A stretch of DNA of 64,000 nt, taken from the NCBI GenBank assembly GCA_964451325.1, contig CAYVHO010000005.1:124001-188000 (forward strand), written 5' to 3'. Source of the DNA: JAADHI01 sp964451325. GTDB lineage: Bacteria; Nitrospirota; Nitrospiria; SBBL01; JAADHI01. Positions 1 to 8,756 of the stretch are shown here, in pieces. Below the pieces are notes generated by a model. The model was not told where the DNA came from. It made no database searches and saw nothing but the letters and a program-made list of their open reading frames with translations. The position numbers and the translations under genes are program-made. Every line of letters starts with the position of its first letter. Positions within the stretch are counted from its first letter, which is position 1.

Positions 1-833
1 GTGAAGGTCACCCCGCGGTCTTTGCGGTTTTTGACACAAATCACGCCTTCATGGGCGCTCACGGCGTTTTGAGCAATGGCGAGTCCAAGCCCTGCACCCG
101 TGGTTTTTGTACTGAAAAATGGATCGAATATTTTGGGTAGCACCGCTTCTGGAATGCCAGCGCCGGTATCAGAGACAGCGATGAAGATTTCTTCTGTTGT
201 GTCGTGTGTACGATAGGCCGTTATTTTAAGCGCACCGCCCTGTGGCATGGCATCAATGGCGTTCAGGATTAAATTAAGCAAGACCTGTTTTATCAGGTCT
301 CCGTCACAGAAGATTTCTGTGAGTTCTGGATCAATTTTCTGAAAAACTTCAATCTGATGTTGCTGGAAGAGATGTTCGACAAAATCCATGAGCTCGCATA
401 TGATGAGACTTAAATCGACAGGTTTGATGATGGCTTTGGGTTTTCGGGTAAAAAACAGCAAGTTGCTGATGCTGTAGTCCATGCCTTTGACTGCGCTCAG
501 TAGGTGTTTTGCCCATGCGATTTTTTCTGGGTTTTGTGTGTGTTTTGCGACTTCTTTTTGAAGCAAAGATGCAAAAAGCTCGATGCTCCCCAAGGGGTTT
601 CTCAGCTCGTGTGCCATCTTTGCCGACATTTCTCCGACGGCGGCCAAACGATGATTTCGTTCCGCTTGTTCTCGCAGTGTTTCTTTTTCATCTTGTGTTT
701 TTTGTAGTTTCTTTTTAAGATCGGTGACTTCTTTTTTGAGCAGCCGATAACTTTTTTCTAATTCGGAAGAAGTGGCGTTAAATTGTTGAAAGGCTTCTTC
801 CAATATTTTAGCTTGTGTTTCTTCTACAGCCAT
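1..833 (-). CDS. Sensor histidine kinase, 3' end cut by window edge
   Basis: A cytoplasmic two-component histidine kinase, open from the ATG at 831-833 to the window edge (about 277 residues visible, C-terminus missing). Residues 20-60 look like a charged coiled coil. The H-box reads MAHELRNPLG with the phospho-accepting His near residue 75. The ATPase domain shows an N-box (NLILNAIDAM), a G1 box (DTGAGI) and an F/G2 region (FDPFFSTKTTGAGLGLAI). No membrane segment is visible, so it is probably soluble, like FlrB/FleS-type flagellar kinases. It lies downstream of the TPR gene and an FlrC-like activator on the same strand, which suggests flagellar regulation. That role is inferred; the kinase family is clear. 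Confidence 0.9.
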   Translation of the reverse strand, partial: MAVEETQAKILEEAFQQFNATSSELEKSYRLLKKEVTDLKKKLQKTQDEKETLREQAERNHRLAAVGEMSAKMAHELRNPLGSIELFASLLQKEVAKHTQNPEKIAWAKHLLSAVKGMDYSISNLLFFTRKPKAIIKPVDLSLIICELMDFVEHLFQQHQIEVFQKIDPELTEIFCDGDLIKQVLLNLILNAIDAMPQGGALKITAYRTHDTTEEIFIAVSDTGAGIPEAVLPKIFDPFFSTKTTGAGLGLAIAQNAVSAHEGVICVKNRKDRGVTF

Positions 834-852
834 AAATCTTCCTCTCTGTCAT

Positions 853-2916
853 TTAAGGGCTTGCGTTTACCTCAATTTTGGGTGCAAGTTCTACTGCTTT
901 TTGTTCTGAAAGTGCCCGGATGAGGCCTCCTGCTCCGGTTTCTAAACGGCTGTAAATAGGAAGTCCTTTATCGCGCATGCCGAGTTTTTCGTAGCTCTGT
1001 GCTATCTGAAAACTGGCCCAGGTAAGGGCTTCATCTCCCTCATTGGCTGCAATGGTTTTTGCGTAAAAGGAAATGCATCTTTTGTAGTTTTTGAGCTTGA
1101 AAAAGGTATCGGCGATTTTTAAATAAAGCCCTGAAATTTGCTTTCGTGTCGGTTCTTTTATCTTGAGATAACTTTCCAGGGCTTGATCTAAATCGCCATT
1201 TTTTGTATAGGCATCACCCAAATGCATCCAAACAAGGTTTTGTTCGGAAGATTTCGGATAACGAGAAAGCCATCGTTTGAATTTTTTGATCGCAAGTTTT
1301 GTTTTACCCGCAGCGAGGGAAGCTTCGGCAGAGCGACTTTCCAGCTCTGGGATTATTTTACTGCTGGGATAGTCTTTAATAAATTTTTGTTTCTGTCGTT
1401 CTGCGCGTGTGTATTTTTGCTGCTGGTAATAGGCTTTTATTAAATAAGTCTGTGCTTTTTCCCCTTGTTTATTGCCTTGTTTTCGTGAAATCGGGAGCAG
1501 TAAATCGATTGCTTCCTGATAGAGCCCGGATTCTTTAAAAGCAATGCCGAGATATAATCCTGTTCTTCCCTTGAGTATTTTGGGTGAAAAGTAAGCTTGA
1601 TCCTTGTAATAGGTATTGAGGGCTTCAATATTTTGACCTTTTTCAAAGAGTTGATTGACAGAGGAAATCACTGTTTTTGGCAGAGATTTTTTAATCTTTT
1701 TTTTCAGAAGTTTCGAAATTTTTTGTTTGATCAGCCTTTGTTTTATTTTGAGTGATTCTGTAAACAGTTTGTGTATTTCCAAGGCTTCTGCTGTCTCTAG
1801 TATGAGCTGATCAATAAAATCAGGACGATTCTTGTGATGGCGGAGTAATCTCTCAGCTGAAGCTTTCACCTTTTTATAAGCAATACGTCCTTCCTCTGTA
1901 TTTAAGGCCTGTCCTTTAAAACACTTGTTTTTAGATACCTTAGCTTGCATCCGGTCACACCCTGCGATGTGGAAGGCTCCGATGGCGGCGATCAGGCTTG
2001 CACTTTGATGATGGTGCTTTTTCCCCGTTGCGGTGTAGACCTGTTTATAGGTTTTTTTTGCCCGTGTGATCTTTCCCTGAAGCCTTAGCGAATCCCCGAT
2101 ACGGGCAAGGGCTAAGAGAGAGTAAGTGGACTTGGGGTATTTGTTGTGCAGGATGAACAACAGTTCGCGGGAGTTTGTGTAAGCCCCTGATTTATAAGCA
2201 GAGATGCCATATTGGTAGAGGGATTTTTTTGAACCTTGCAAAGTCGGATTTTGTGGGGAGATGAGTTCATAGTACCCATAAGCCGTTCTATATTCTTTTT
2301 TAAGGTAGTAGGCTTCGGCATAATTAAGCAGTAAAAAAGTGGATTCACGTGTGGATAAGACGGCAGGATTGACTTTATCAAAGGCGCTAATGGCTTTATC
2401 ATATTTGCCCCATTGTAAAAAAACGTCCCCTTTATTGATTTGGGCTGAAATAACAAAAGGCGTGTTTGGGTATTTTTTAATAATGCGGTCAAAGGTGGCC
2501 AGTGCTTCGTAATACAGTGCTTCTTTCAAAAAAATCATACCGATGGTCATCAAGGCAGATGGGGTGCGTTCTGATTCCGGGTATCTAAAATGGGCTTCGC
2601 GATAGGCGTCCAAGGCTTTTCGGAAAAGCAGGGGGCGGCCTTTTTCGGCCATGATCAGATAGAGATCCCCGATAAGAAAGGCTGCATCTTCTGAAATTTT
2701 AGGTGTTTTATGAAGTCGATTTAAACGTTCAGTTTTCTGGATCGCCTTTCTGAAATTAAAGGCCTTATAGGCGCTACGAACGGAATCAAAGGCCGGATCT
2801 TTCGGGATAAAGTTGCCTTGAGGGGCGAGCTTCTCATGCTGGACTTTTGCGTGCAGCACAGGGGTGAGTCCCCATTGCAGGCAGAATAGTGTTGTTAATA
2901 ACAACCGGATGATCAT
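853..2916 (-). CDS. Exported TPR-repeat protein
   Basis: A large tetratricopeptide-repeat protein of about 687 residues. It begins with a hydrophobic signal-like segment (MIIRLLLTTLFCLQWG) and then many TPR-like helices, for example AYREAHFRYPESERTPSALM and repeated YPKS/YPNTP turns typical of BamD/YbgF-type repeats. It is probably periplasmic and a protein-interaction scaffold; no catalytic motif is visible. The reading frame stays open upstream to an ATG at 3168, which would add 84 residues. I prefer 2916 because it puts the signal peptide at the N-terminus, but neither start has a convincing ribosome site. It sits between a sigma54 activator and a histidine kinase on the same strand, so a role in flagellar regulation or assembly is plausible but unproven. 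Confidence 0.8.
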   Translation of the reverse strand: MIIRLLLTTLFCLQWGLTPVLHAKVQHEKLAPQGNFIPKDPAFDSVRSAYKAFNFRKAIQKTERLNRLHKTPKISEDAAFLIGDLYLIMAEKGRPLLFRKALDAYREAHFRYPESERTPSALMTIGMIFLKEALYYEALATFDRIIKKYPNTPFVISAQINKGDVFLQWGKYDKAISAFDKVNPAVLSTRESTFLLLNYAEAYYLKKEYRTAYGYYELISPQNPTLQGSKKSLYQYGISAYKSGAYTNSRELLFILHNKYPKSTYSLLALARIGDSLRLQGKITRAKKTYKQVYTATGKKHHHQSASLIAAIGAFHIAGCDRMQAKVSKNKCFKGQALNTEEGRIAYKKVKASAERLLRHHKNRPDFIDQLILETAEALEIHKLFTESLKIKQRLIKQKISKLLKKKIKKSLPKTVISSVNQLFEKGQNIEALNTYYKDQAYFSPKILKGRTGLYLGIAFKESGLYQEAIDLLLPISRKQGNKQGEKAQTYLIKAYYQQQKYTRAERQKQKFIKDYPSSKIIPELESRSAEASLAAGKTKLAIKKFKRWLSRYPKSSEQNLVWMHLGDAYTKNGDLDQALESYLKIKEPTRKQISGLYLKIADTFFKLKNYKRCISFYAKTIAANEGDEALTWASFQIAQSYEKLGMRDKGLPIYSRLETGAGGLIRALSEQKAVELAPKIEVNASP

Positions 2917-3245
2917 AAAGCCGCTATCCCCAGATATGCTTGGAAACCGAAGGACGACTGCCCAACGCTCAGTCAGTGGTCCTGCTTTTCCTTCCCTTAG
3001 CAAAGCAATAATAATGCCATGATATTTATGGCTTATTCGGGATGGATTGAAGTGAAAACCTTCAATCAGGGCCTTATAGATACCCGTTAGAAGGGGTTTA
3101 TGAGAGAAAGCCTTAAGATCTTTGGGATGTCTCGTCAAAGCTTTGACGAGATAAGTCAGGCCGCTCATTAAAACCGGAGTGGTGTCGATATTGTTTTGAA
3201 TGGAGGTGGAAAGGATCGTGGGAGGTGTTTTTTTTTATGATTTCT
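2917..3245. other. 329-bp interval with perfect palindrome, possible N-terminal extension
   Basis: This stretch separates the stop of the sigma54 activator from the preferred start of the TPR gene. It is open in the TPR frame (84 codons from an ATG at 3168), but the conceptual peptide looks unlike the TPR protein and precedes its signal peptide. It contains a perfect 22-bp palindrome at 3130-3151. I see no clear promoter. It may be a regulatory spacer or a real N-terminal extension; the sequence alone does not decide. Confidence 0.4.
3130..3151. promoter_or_regulatory. 22-bp perfect palindrome
   Basis: An uninterrupted perfect palindrome with half-site TCTCGTCAAAG. It has no loop, so it is more like a protein-binding operator than a hairpin terminator. 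It lies between the sigma54 activator gene and the TPR gene on the minus strand. The binding protein is unknown. Confidence 0.45.
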
Positions 3246-4682
3246 TCAGAGATTCTCTTCCTCTTCTCTATAAAATTGTTGGGGAGCAACTTGTTGGGCT
3301 GCGGCCATGATACGGCGTTTTTTGAGCTTTTCGACGAGTGTTGTGCGATTCATGTGTAGCAGCTGTGCTGCGCGATTTTTGACGCCATTGGCCCTGGACA
3401 AGGAGAGATCCAGAATTTGATTTTCGAAGGCTGAGACGGTTTCAGCAAAAACAATGCCTTCTTCCGGTAGCTCAAAATGAAAAGGGAGGGTTTTTCTACG
3501 AGATGTAATGAGTTTTTCCGGTACGTCCTCTACCGTGATCATTCCTTCCCCTTTCATTAAAACGATCATGCGTTCGATAAGGTTTTCAAGCTCTCGGATA
3601 TTGCCAGGCCAGTAATATTTTAAGAGTAGGGCGATGGCTTCTGAAGTGATGCCAGTGACCCTTTTGTTTTTTTTCTGATTAAACTTGTCAATGAAATGAT
3701 CCACGAGTAAGGGGATATCATCTTTACGTTTTCTTAAAGGGGGAATGTTGATGGGGATGACATTCAGTCGATAATAGAGGTCTTCCCGAAAACGTTTTTC
3801 TTCAATCGCTTTTTCCAGATCCTGATTTGTGGCTGCGACGATACGCACATCAACCTGTATTGATTTTACACCGCCTACACGTTCAAAAGACTGTTCTTGC
3901 AGGACACGCAGCAATTTGACTTGCAGTGAAACGGGCAGTTCTCCAATTTCGTCCAAAAAAATTGTGCCACCATGGGCCAGTTCAAACCGTCCCGTTCTTG
4001 AGTTTGTTGCGCCTGTAAAAGCCCCTTTTTCATGACCGAAGAGTTCACTTTCGATCAAGGCTTCAGGAATGGCACCACAGTTAATGGGAATGAGGGGTTT
4101 GTCACGTCTTGTGCCGTTGTAGTGGATGGTTTTGGCGACAATTTCTTTGCCCGTGCCACTTTCTCCTTGAATGAGGATGGTGCTGTCGCTGTCGGAGACC
4201 CGTTCGATGAGTTCGTAGACCCGATTCATTTCGGAGGACGAACCCACCATATTTTCAAAACGATATTTATCCCGTACTATTTTTTTAAGCGAAAGATTCT
4301 CACGTTTAAGCCGATTAAATTCAATGGCATTTTTGACCAGGTTTAAGACCACATCAATTTGAAAGGGTTTTGAAATGAAGTCAAAAGCACCTGCACGCAT
4401 GGCCTGAACCGAAAGCTCAATGGTGGCATAGGCGGTGAGTACGATACAGACGGCCTCTGCATTGATTTTTTTGATCTGAGCCATAATTTCGATCCCTGAA
4501 ATACTGGGAAGACGCAGATCAATCATGTAGAGATGAAAAGGGGAGCGCTTGGCCAGGGCAATGGCAGGTGGCCCATCTGCGGCAGACTCCACCGTGTAAC
4601 CCGCTTCTCCCAATAAAGTGATGAGGGTTTCGCGGACGCCGTCGTCGTCTTCAATGACAAGAATACGTGTGTTACGGTTCAT
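3246..4682 (-). CDS. Sigma54-dependent NtrC-family response regulator, FlrC/FleR-like
   Basis: A transcriptional activator for sigma54 RNA polymerase, 478 residues. An N-terminal receiver domain (1-125) has the acidic pocket EDD and phospho-acceptor Asp near 55 (MIDLRLP). The central AAA+ domain has Walker A GESGTGKE, the sigma54-contacting GAFTGA loop and Walker B GGTIFLDEIGEL. A C-terminal Fis-type HTH ends in NRTTLVEKLKKRR, which resembles flagellar regulators of the FlrC/FleQ group. The start overlaps the stop of the upstream hybrid kinase by 4 bp (ATGA), so the two are translationally coupled and likely cognate. Sigma54 promoter matches at 6426 and 10267 are plausible targets. The family is certain; the flagellar role is inferred from context and HTH. 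Confidence 0.95.
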   Translation of the reverse strand: MNRNTRILVIEDDDGVRETLITLLGEAGYTVESAADGPPAIALAKRSPFHLYMIDLRLPSISGIEIMAQIKKINAEAVCIVLTAYATIELSVQAMRAGAFDFISKPFQIDVVLNLVKNAIEFNRLKRENLSLKKIVRDKYRFENMVGSSSEMNRVYELIERVSDSDSTILIQGESGTGKEIVAKTIHYNGTRRDKPLIPINCGAIPEALIESELFGHEKGAFTGATNSRTGRFELAHGGTIFLDEIGELPVSLQVKLLRVLQEQSFERVGGVKSIQVDVRIVAATNQDLEKAIEEKRFREDLYYRLNVIPINIPPLRKRKDDIPLLVDHFIDKFNQKKNKRVTGITSEAIALLLKYYWPGNIRELENLIERMIVLMKGEGMITVEDVPEKLITSRRKTLPFHFELPEEGIVFAETVSAFENQILDLSLSRANGVKNRAAQLLHMNRTTLVEKLKKRRIMAAAQQVAPQQFYREEEENL

Positions 4683-6223
4683 CGTGACTTTCCTTTGGTC
4701 TCATCGGAGGATTCGCAGTTTGTTTCGCCTTGTTTGTCGCATGTGTTGTGTATGATCGCTTCGAGTTGTTTGAGGACAAAGGGTTTATAGAGCACATCAA
4801 TCTGGTGTTCGGAGAAAAAATGGTTGTTCTTTTGGTTGAGGCTGTCGCCCGTGACGAAGATCAGTGCTTGTGTCATTCGGGGATGTTGTTTTTCAAGATG
4901 TTTGTAGAATTTGAAGCCATTGATGCGCGGCATCTTGATATCGGCCAGGATGAGGTCAAAATGCTGCTCATTCAGTGCAAGCAGTGCTTCGCTGGCGGAA
5001 CTAAAAAGGTGGGGTTCATGTCCCAACTGATTGAGGAGGTGATATTGTAAATCCAGGATGACTTCTTCGTCGTCGAGCACCATGATCTTGAGGGCCTTTG
5101 AAGGTCGAGACCTTGGTGTTTCCATCGCCGTAAAGGGTTCAAATCCATCAGACGCGATGGGCAGACAAATGATAAAACTGGTCCCGCGTTCTCGTCCATT
5201 GGTAAACGTCACATTTCCGCCATGTTCTCTGATAATTTTTTGGCTGATGTTGAGGCCAAGACCGGAGCCATCGGGTTTTGTCGTAAAAAAGGGCTGAAAA
5301 AGTTTGCTTTGTATTTTTTTTGCGATGCCAGGGCCCGTGTCGCTGATGCGGATAATGACTGCGCCATCATTGGATGTTGTTGCAATAGTGAGTGTGCCTT
5401 TTCCGCGATCTGCCGACATAGCCTGGTGTGCGTTATTGATGAGGTTGAGAAAAACCTCAAGCAATTGTTGATAGTCTCCGACCACTTTGGGCAGGGTGTT
5501 GTCATCGCAGAGCCGTCGAATGAGCCTGATATTGTCAAAGTGCAATTGGCGGCTTTTGAGTTCCAGTACATTTTGAATTACACCGTTAATCCCGACCAAT
5601 ATGCGTTCGGGTTTATGGGAACGTACAACTGAAAGCAGGTTTTGCACAATTTTAGAGGTGCGGATGGCTTCGGAAGAGATGCGGCGCAGTTGCCGTTTGA
5701 TTTCAGGGCTGACGCGTTTTCTAAGCAGTAGTTCTGAAAAGCCGACAACACTGGTTAAGGGATTATTGAGCTCGTGTGCGACCCCTGCAAGCATCTCTCC
5801 GACGGCCGCTAACTTTTCTGAATGCAGTTTACGTTGCTGAAACGCCCGCTCTTCAGAGAGGTCTTTACAGACAGAAACAAAACCCACGGCATCGTCCTCA
5901 TCGTCCTCTACTGTAATCGTTGAGATGGAGAGGGGAAAACGCTCTCCTTCGTGGTTGATGCCATCCAGTTCTGCTTTGCCCACGCCAAAACGAAGGGTTT
6001 CGGGCAGGACTTTATTCTTTATTGTTTTAATGCTGTCGATTGGGAATAGGCGTGTTAGGCCTTCCGAGAGAATATCTTCCTCCGCCGCGCCAAAAATATG
6101 ACAGAGGGCCTGGTTAATATAAAGCGGGCATCCTGATTTATCTTGAAGCAAGAGGCCATTTTGGATGAGTCCGAGCGCTTTTTGGAAATGTTTTAGGCTG
6201 GGTTCACGTTTTTGTGGGGTCAT
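4679..6223 (-). CDS. PAS hybrid histidine kinase with C-terminal receiver
   Basis: A soluble hybrid sensor kinase of 514 residues, first gene of the minus-strand regulatory operon. It has an N-terminal PAS domain (about 10-125), a HisKA domain with H-box AGVAHELNNPLTS (His near 150), and a HATPase domain with NLINNAHQAM, DTGPGI and GLGLNIS. A C-terminal receiver (about 376-500) has VLDDEE and LILADIKMP. No transmembrane segment is seen, so the signal is probably cytoplasmic. It overlaps the sigma54 activator gene by 4 bp and is likely its cognate kinase. The receiver may act in an internal relay or as a feedback module. Confidence 0.94.
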   Translation of the reverse strand: MTPQKREPSLKHFQKALGLIQNGLLLQDKSGCPLYINQALCHIFGAAEEDILSEGLTRLFPIDSIKTIKNKVLPETLRFGVGKAELDGINHEGERFPLSISTITVEDDEDDAVGFVSVCKDLSEERAFQQRKLHSEKLAAVGEMLAGVAHELNNPLTSVVGFSELLLRKRVSPEIKRQLRRISSEAIRTSKIVQNLLSVVRSHKPERILVGINGVIQNVLELKSRQLHFDNIRLIRRLCDDNTLPKVVGDYQQLLEVFLNLINNAHQAMSADRGKGTLTIATTSNDGAVIIRISDTGPGIAKKIQSKLFQPFFTTKPDGSGLGLNISQKIIREHGGNVTFTNGRERGTSFIICLPIASDGFEPFTAMETPRSRPSKALKIMVLDDEEVILDLQYHLLNQLGHEPHLFSSASEALLALNEQHFDLILADIKMPRINGFKFYKHLEKQHPRMTQALIFVTGDSLNQKNNHFFSEHQIDVLYKPFVLKQLEAIIHNTCDKQGETNCESSDETKGKSR

Positions 6224-6425
6224 TCGCCACTCATTGGAGGAAGTGCGCTGTTTTTTCAGCGCTTCATTTATAAAAAAGCTTAATGGGAAAGTTTCAGGGT
6301 GTCAAGTTTTTGTCGCTCCGGCAGTCTTTGCCCAGTGGTGGGTAAAAACAGGAAGTTTGCGTGATTTCTGGATTGAAAAAAGCCTTGAAATCCTAATAAA
6401 AGAGCGGAAATATCTCTTTATTTTT

Positions 6426-6442
6426 TTGGTATTGCTTTTGCT
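6426..6442 (+). promoter_or_regulatory. Sigma54 (-24/-12) promoter upstream of fliK
   Basis: TTGGTATTGCTTTTGCT has the required GG at 6428-6429 and GC at 6440-6441 separated by exactly 10 bases, with the TTGCT -12 element. Predicted transcription start is near 6453. It drives the fliK-flgD-flgE unit and lies beside an NtrC-type activator gene, which supports the call. Confidence 0.72.
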
Positions 6443-6491
6443 ATGTCTGAGGTGAAAACAATCAATGTTTGAAGAAAGGGTGATTCGCGGG

Positions 6492-7952
6492 ATGCATTAT
6501 TTGAGCCTGAATGACAAATCGAATATCGAGCGATTAAGTGAACTTCTAGGTGGAAATCGCTTTTCTGGCAAAGGAAAAAATGGAATACCCGAAGCCACTC
6601 AGTTTGCAGCGGTTTTTAATCGTGTTGAAGCGCGATTGAATACCGCTCTGTCTGAGCCACTTTCAAGTGAGGCCATCCCTGTAAAAGAGAAAAGGATGCG
6701 GAAAACCGAGATATTTGAAAAAGAGGGCATAGAGCGTCCTTTGCAGCGACAGGATATGGCGACGGCTCAAAACACGACAGAAACACCCACTCGAGTGGAT
6801 AAGCCGAGCGAAGTCGAGTCCTCTCATCCTAAAAGGGAGGTGGGAGAGGAAGTAGCAGTACCGGGAGGGGAAGGTCAAAGTCCGGATTCAAGACAGTCTA
6901 AAGATAAGATCTCTGGCGATTTATCTGGCAAAAGACAGGGCGCTGTGGGGATTGGGCCGAATGCGAATGCATTGTCCCCAGGGGGAAAGACAGGGACTGA
7001 TCTTATTTCAGCCCCAATAACGAATGGTCTCGATATTTCTCAATCCTCTCTTGGAAAGGATCACTCTCTTGAGGATGTCTCCGATTCGAAAGAAGCAGGG
7101 ATTGTCCTTTTGAAAGAAAATAATACCACGATGGCACAGGATGTCGAAGAATCGACAGCAGATCTAAAAACCGTATTGATGGAAAAATTATTGGAAAAAC
7201 AGGCAAAGGTTTCTGCCGAGCCGGCTTCACAGCAGTTGTTGGAAAAACAAGGACTTCACTCTGATTTAAACCCGGCTGATTCAAACCCGGGAGCAAATAC
7301 TGGAAATACGACATCAATTGTTGAAACCCTTCAAGGCCTCACGCTCTCCAAATCAATAGGAATTGAAGGAGGAGTCTCAGGAGGAAAAACTCAAGGCGGT
7401 ATGGGACAAGGCGGTACATTTTTGGGGAATTCTGGTTTTGCCCAAAGCACCGACTTTCAGCCAGGCGAAGGTTCTACAGCGATACAAAAAACGGCGACCG
7501 AATTTCGTGCGCTGATGAACGCCGGGCGGAGTATTCCAGATGAAGGGGCTGTTTTGAGGCAGGTCGCTCAGCAATTACGTGCTTGGCGCTCAGGTCAGGA
7601 TGAGCCCATTCGTTTTCTTCTGGAACCTAAAAACCTGGGTCAGATTCAAATTGACATTACGCTGAAAGATGGGGGACTGACAGCCCATATGGTGACTTCT
7701 GATGTGATGGTAAAAGAATTATTGGAGCGAAATCAGCATTTTTTGCAAGAAGCCTTGAAGGAGCAAGGTTTAGAAATGCAGGAGTTTTCAGTCGATTTAG
7801 GCGATAGAAAAGGCTTTGGGGCTGATACAAAAACCACAGACGATTTCAATAAGTTGAGCTTATTTTCAGAAGAAGGTCGTGCAAGCGTTTCCATTGAAGG
7901 TACTTCTCCGGGATTAAGACCTGGAGAGGGTGGTTTAAGTCTTTATGTTTAG
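6492..7952 (+). CDS. fliK: Flagellar hook-length control protein FliK
   Basis: FliK measures hook length and switches the flagellar export apparatus from hook to filament substrates. The roughly 486-residue protein has a long, low-complexity Gly/Ser/Gln-rich N-terminal and central region (the ruler) and a conserved C-terminal Flg_hook domain (about 370-455) with IRFLLEPKNLGQIQIDI and a following LLERNQHFLQEALKEQGL helix. The frame is open from an ATG at 6465, but the predicted sigma54 start site is near 6453, which leaves no room for a good ribosome site. The ATG at 6492 has GAAAGGG about 11 bases upstream and is preferred. It is followed by flgD and flgE, the classic hook set. Confidence 0.9.
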   Translation: MHYLSLNDKSNIERLSELLGGNRFSGKGKNGIPEATQFAAVFNRVEARLNTALSEPLSSEAIPVKEKRMRKTEIFEKEGIERPLQRQDMATAQNTTETPTRVDKPSEVESSHPKREVGEEVAVPGGEGQSPDSRQSKDKISGDLSGKRQGAVGIGPNANALSPGGKTGTDLISAPITNGLDISQSSLGKDHSLEDVSDSKEAGIVLLKENNTTMAQDVEESTADLKTVLMEKLLEKQAKVSAEPASQQLLEKQGLHSDLNPADSNPGANTGNTTSIVETLQGLTLSKSIGIEGGVSGGKTQGGMGQGGTFLGNSGFAQSTDFQPGEGSTAIQKTATEFRALMNAGRSIPDEGAVLRQVAQQLRAWRSGQDEPIRFLLEPKNLGQIQIDITLKDGGLTAHMVTSDVMVKELLERNQHFLQEALKEQGLEMQEFSVDLGDRKGFGADTKTTDDFNKLSLFSEEGRASVSIEGTSPGLRPGEGGLSLYV

Positions 7953-7972
7953 CGAGCGATTTACATAAGGGG

Positions 7973-7998
7973 TTCCTGCCAAACAGATGCGGGAATGA
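7973..7998. repeat. REP-like inverted repeat, degenerate copy
   Basis: TTCCTGC (7973-7979) and GCGGGAA (7989-7995) form a 7-bp stem with one G-T wobble, followed by TGAC. The GCGGGAATGA core matches the better copy at 8688-8722 on the far side of flgD. It is probably a member of a dispersed extragenic palindrome family. Confidence 0.5.
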
Positions 7999-8039
7999 CA
8001 AAAAAATAAATGTGATTTAAGGACTAAGGGGGTAAAAAA

Positions 8040-8651
8040 ATGGAAGACGTGGGGACAGAAGTCTTGGGTAAAGATGCTTTTCTTCAACTATTAACGACAC
8101 AATTGCAATATCAAGATCCGCTAGACCCCACAGACAGCACGCAGTTTGTCGCTGAACTGGCGCAATTTACACAATTGGAGCAGACCTCGCAGATGAATGC
8201 ACAACTCTCGAAATTGGTTGAAGGCAATATTTCGCTCAATAATTTTGGTGCGACTGCGCTCATTGGCAAAGAAGTTCAGGTTGAAGGTGGCGTTTTTTCC
8301 TTGATAGAAGGGGTTAATTCCGACTTTTCATATCAACTGAGTGCTGAGGCGCAAGAGGTTGTGATTCAAATTTTGAATGGTGCTGGCGATGTTGTGAGGG
8401 TGCTCAATCCAGGAGCACAGCAGGCAGGGATTAAAACGGCATCTTGGAATGGTCGAGACGCAGATGGCAATGTATTGCCTGTAGGAGATTACAGTTTTAA
8501 TATTTCGGCGAGAGACCAGGCAGGTGCCCCGGTTGAAAGCGAAACCTTTAGTTCGGGTATTGTCAGTGGGGTTCTTTTTGAAAATGGGGTGCCTTTTGTC
8601 ACCGTCAATGGTGGAAATATTCCAGCGAGCGATGTGATTTCGGTGCGGTGA
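8040..8651 (+). CDS. flgD: Flagellar hook assembly (cap) protein FlgD
   Basis: FlgD caps the growing hook rod and lets FlgE subunits polymerise outside the cell. The 203-residue protein carries the conserved N-terminal secretion and assembly segment, GKDAFLQLLTTQLQYQDPLD followed by TQFVAELAQFTQLEQ. The C-terminal half is a beta-rich domain with NGRDADGNVLPVGDYSF, typical of the FlgD Ig-like/tudor region. A purine-rich ribosome site (AAGGGGGT) lies about 6 bases before the ATG. It lies between fliK and flgE. Both flanking gaps carry a REP-like palindrome. Confidence 0.96.
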   Translation: MEDVGTEVLGKDAFLQLLTTQLQYQDPLDPTDSTQFVAELAQFTQLEQTSQMNAQLSKLVEGNISLNNFGATALIGKEVQVEGGVFSLIEGVNSDFSYQLSAEAQEVVIQILNGAGDVVRVLNPGAQQAGIKTASWNGRDADGNVLPVGDYSFNISARDQAGAPVESETFSSGIVSGVLFENGVPFVTVNGGNIPASDVISVR

Positions 8652-8687
8652 CCTAGGACCTCAGATTTTAGAGGGTTGTTTAACAAA

Positions 8688-8722
8688 CATCATTCCCGCG
8701 AAGGCGGGAATTCAGGATGATG
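8688..8722. repeat. REP-like extragenic palindrome
   Basis: A nested inverted repeat lies between flgD and flgE. The inner perfect 7-bp stem TTCCCGC/GCGGGAA has the loop GAAG (8693-8710), and an outer CATCAT/ATGATG pairing sits at 8688-8693 and 8717-8722. It resembles the ATTCCCGCGAAAGCGGGAAT type of dispersed repeat seen in many proteobacterial genomes. There is no T-run, so it is not a standard terminator. Confidence 0.65.
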
Positions 8723-8756
8723 CATTCATGTTTAATGTTATGAGGAGGCAAAAAAT

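Noticed and set aside
2112..2492. 126-codon minus-strand ORF
   Set aside because: It lies wholly inside the TPR gene in another frame, with Ser/Thr/Pro-rich composition typical of a shadow frame.
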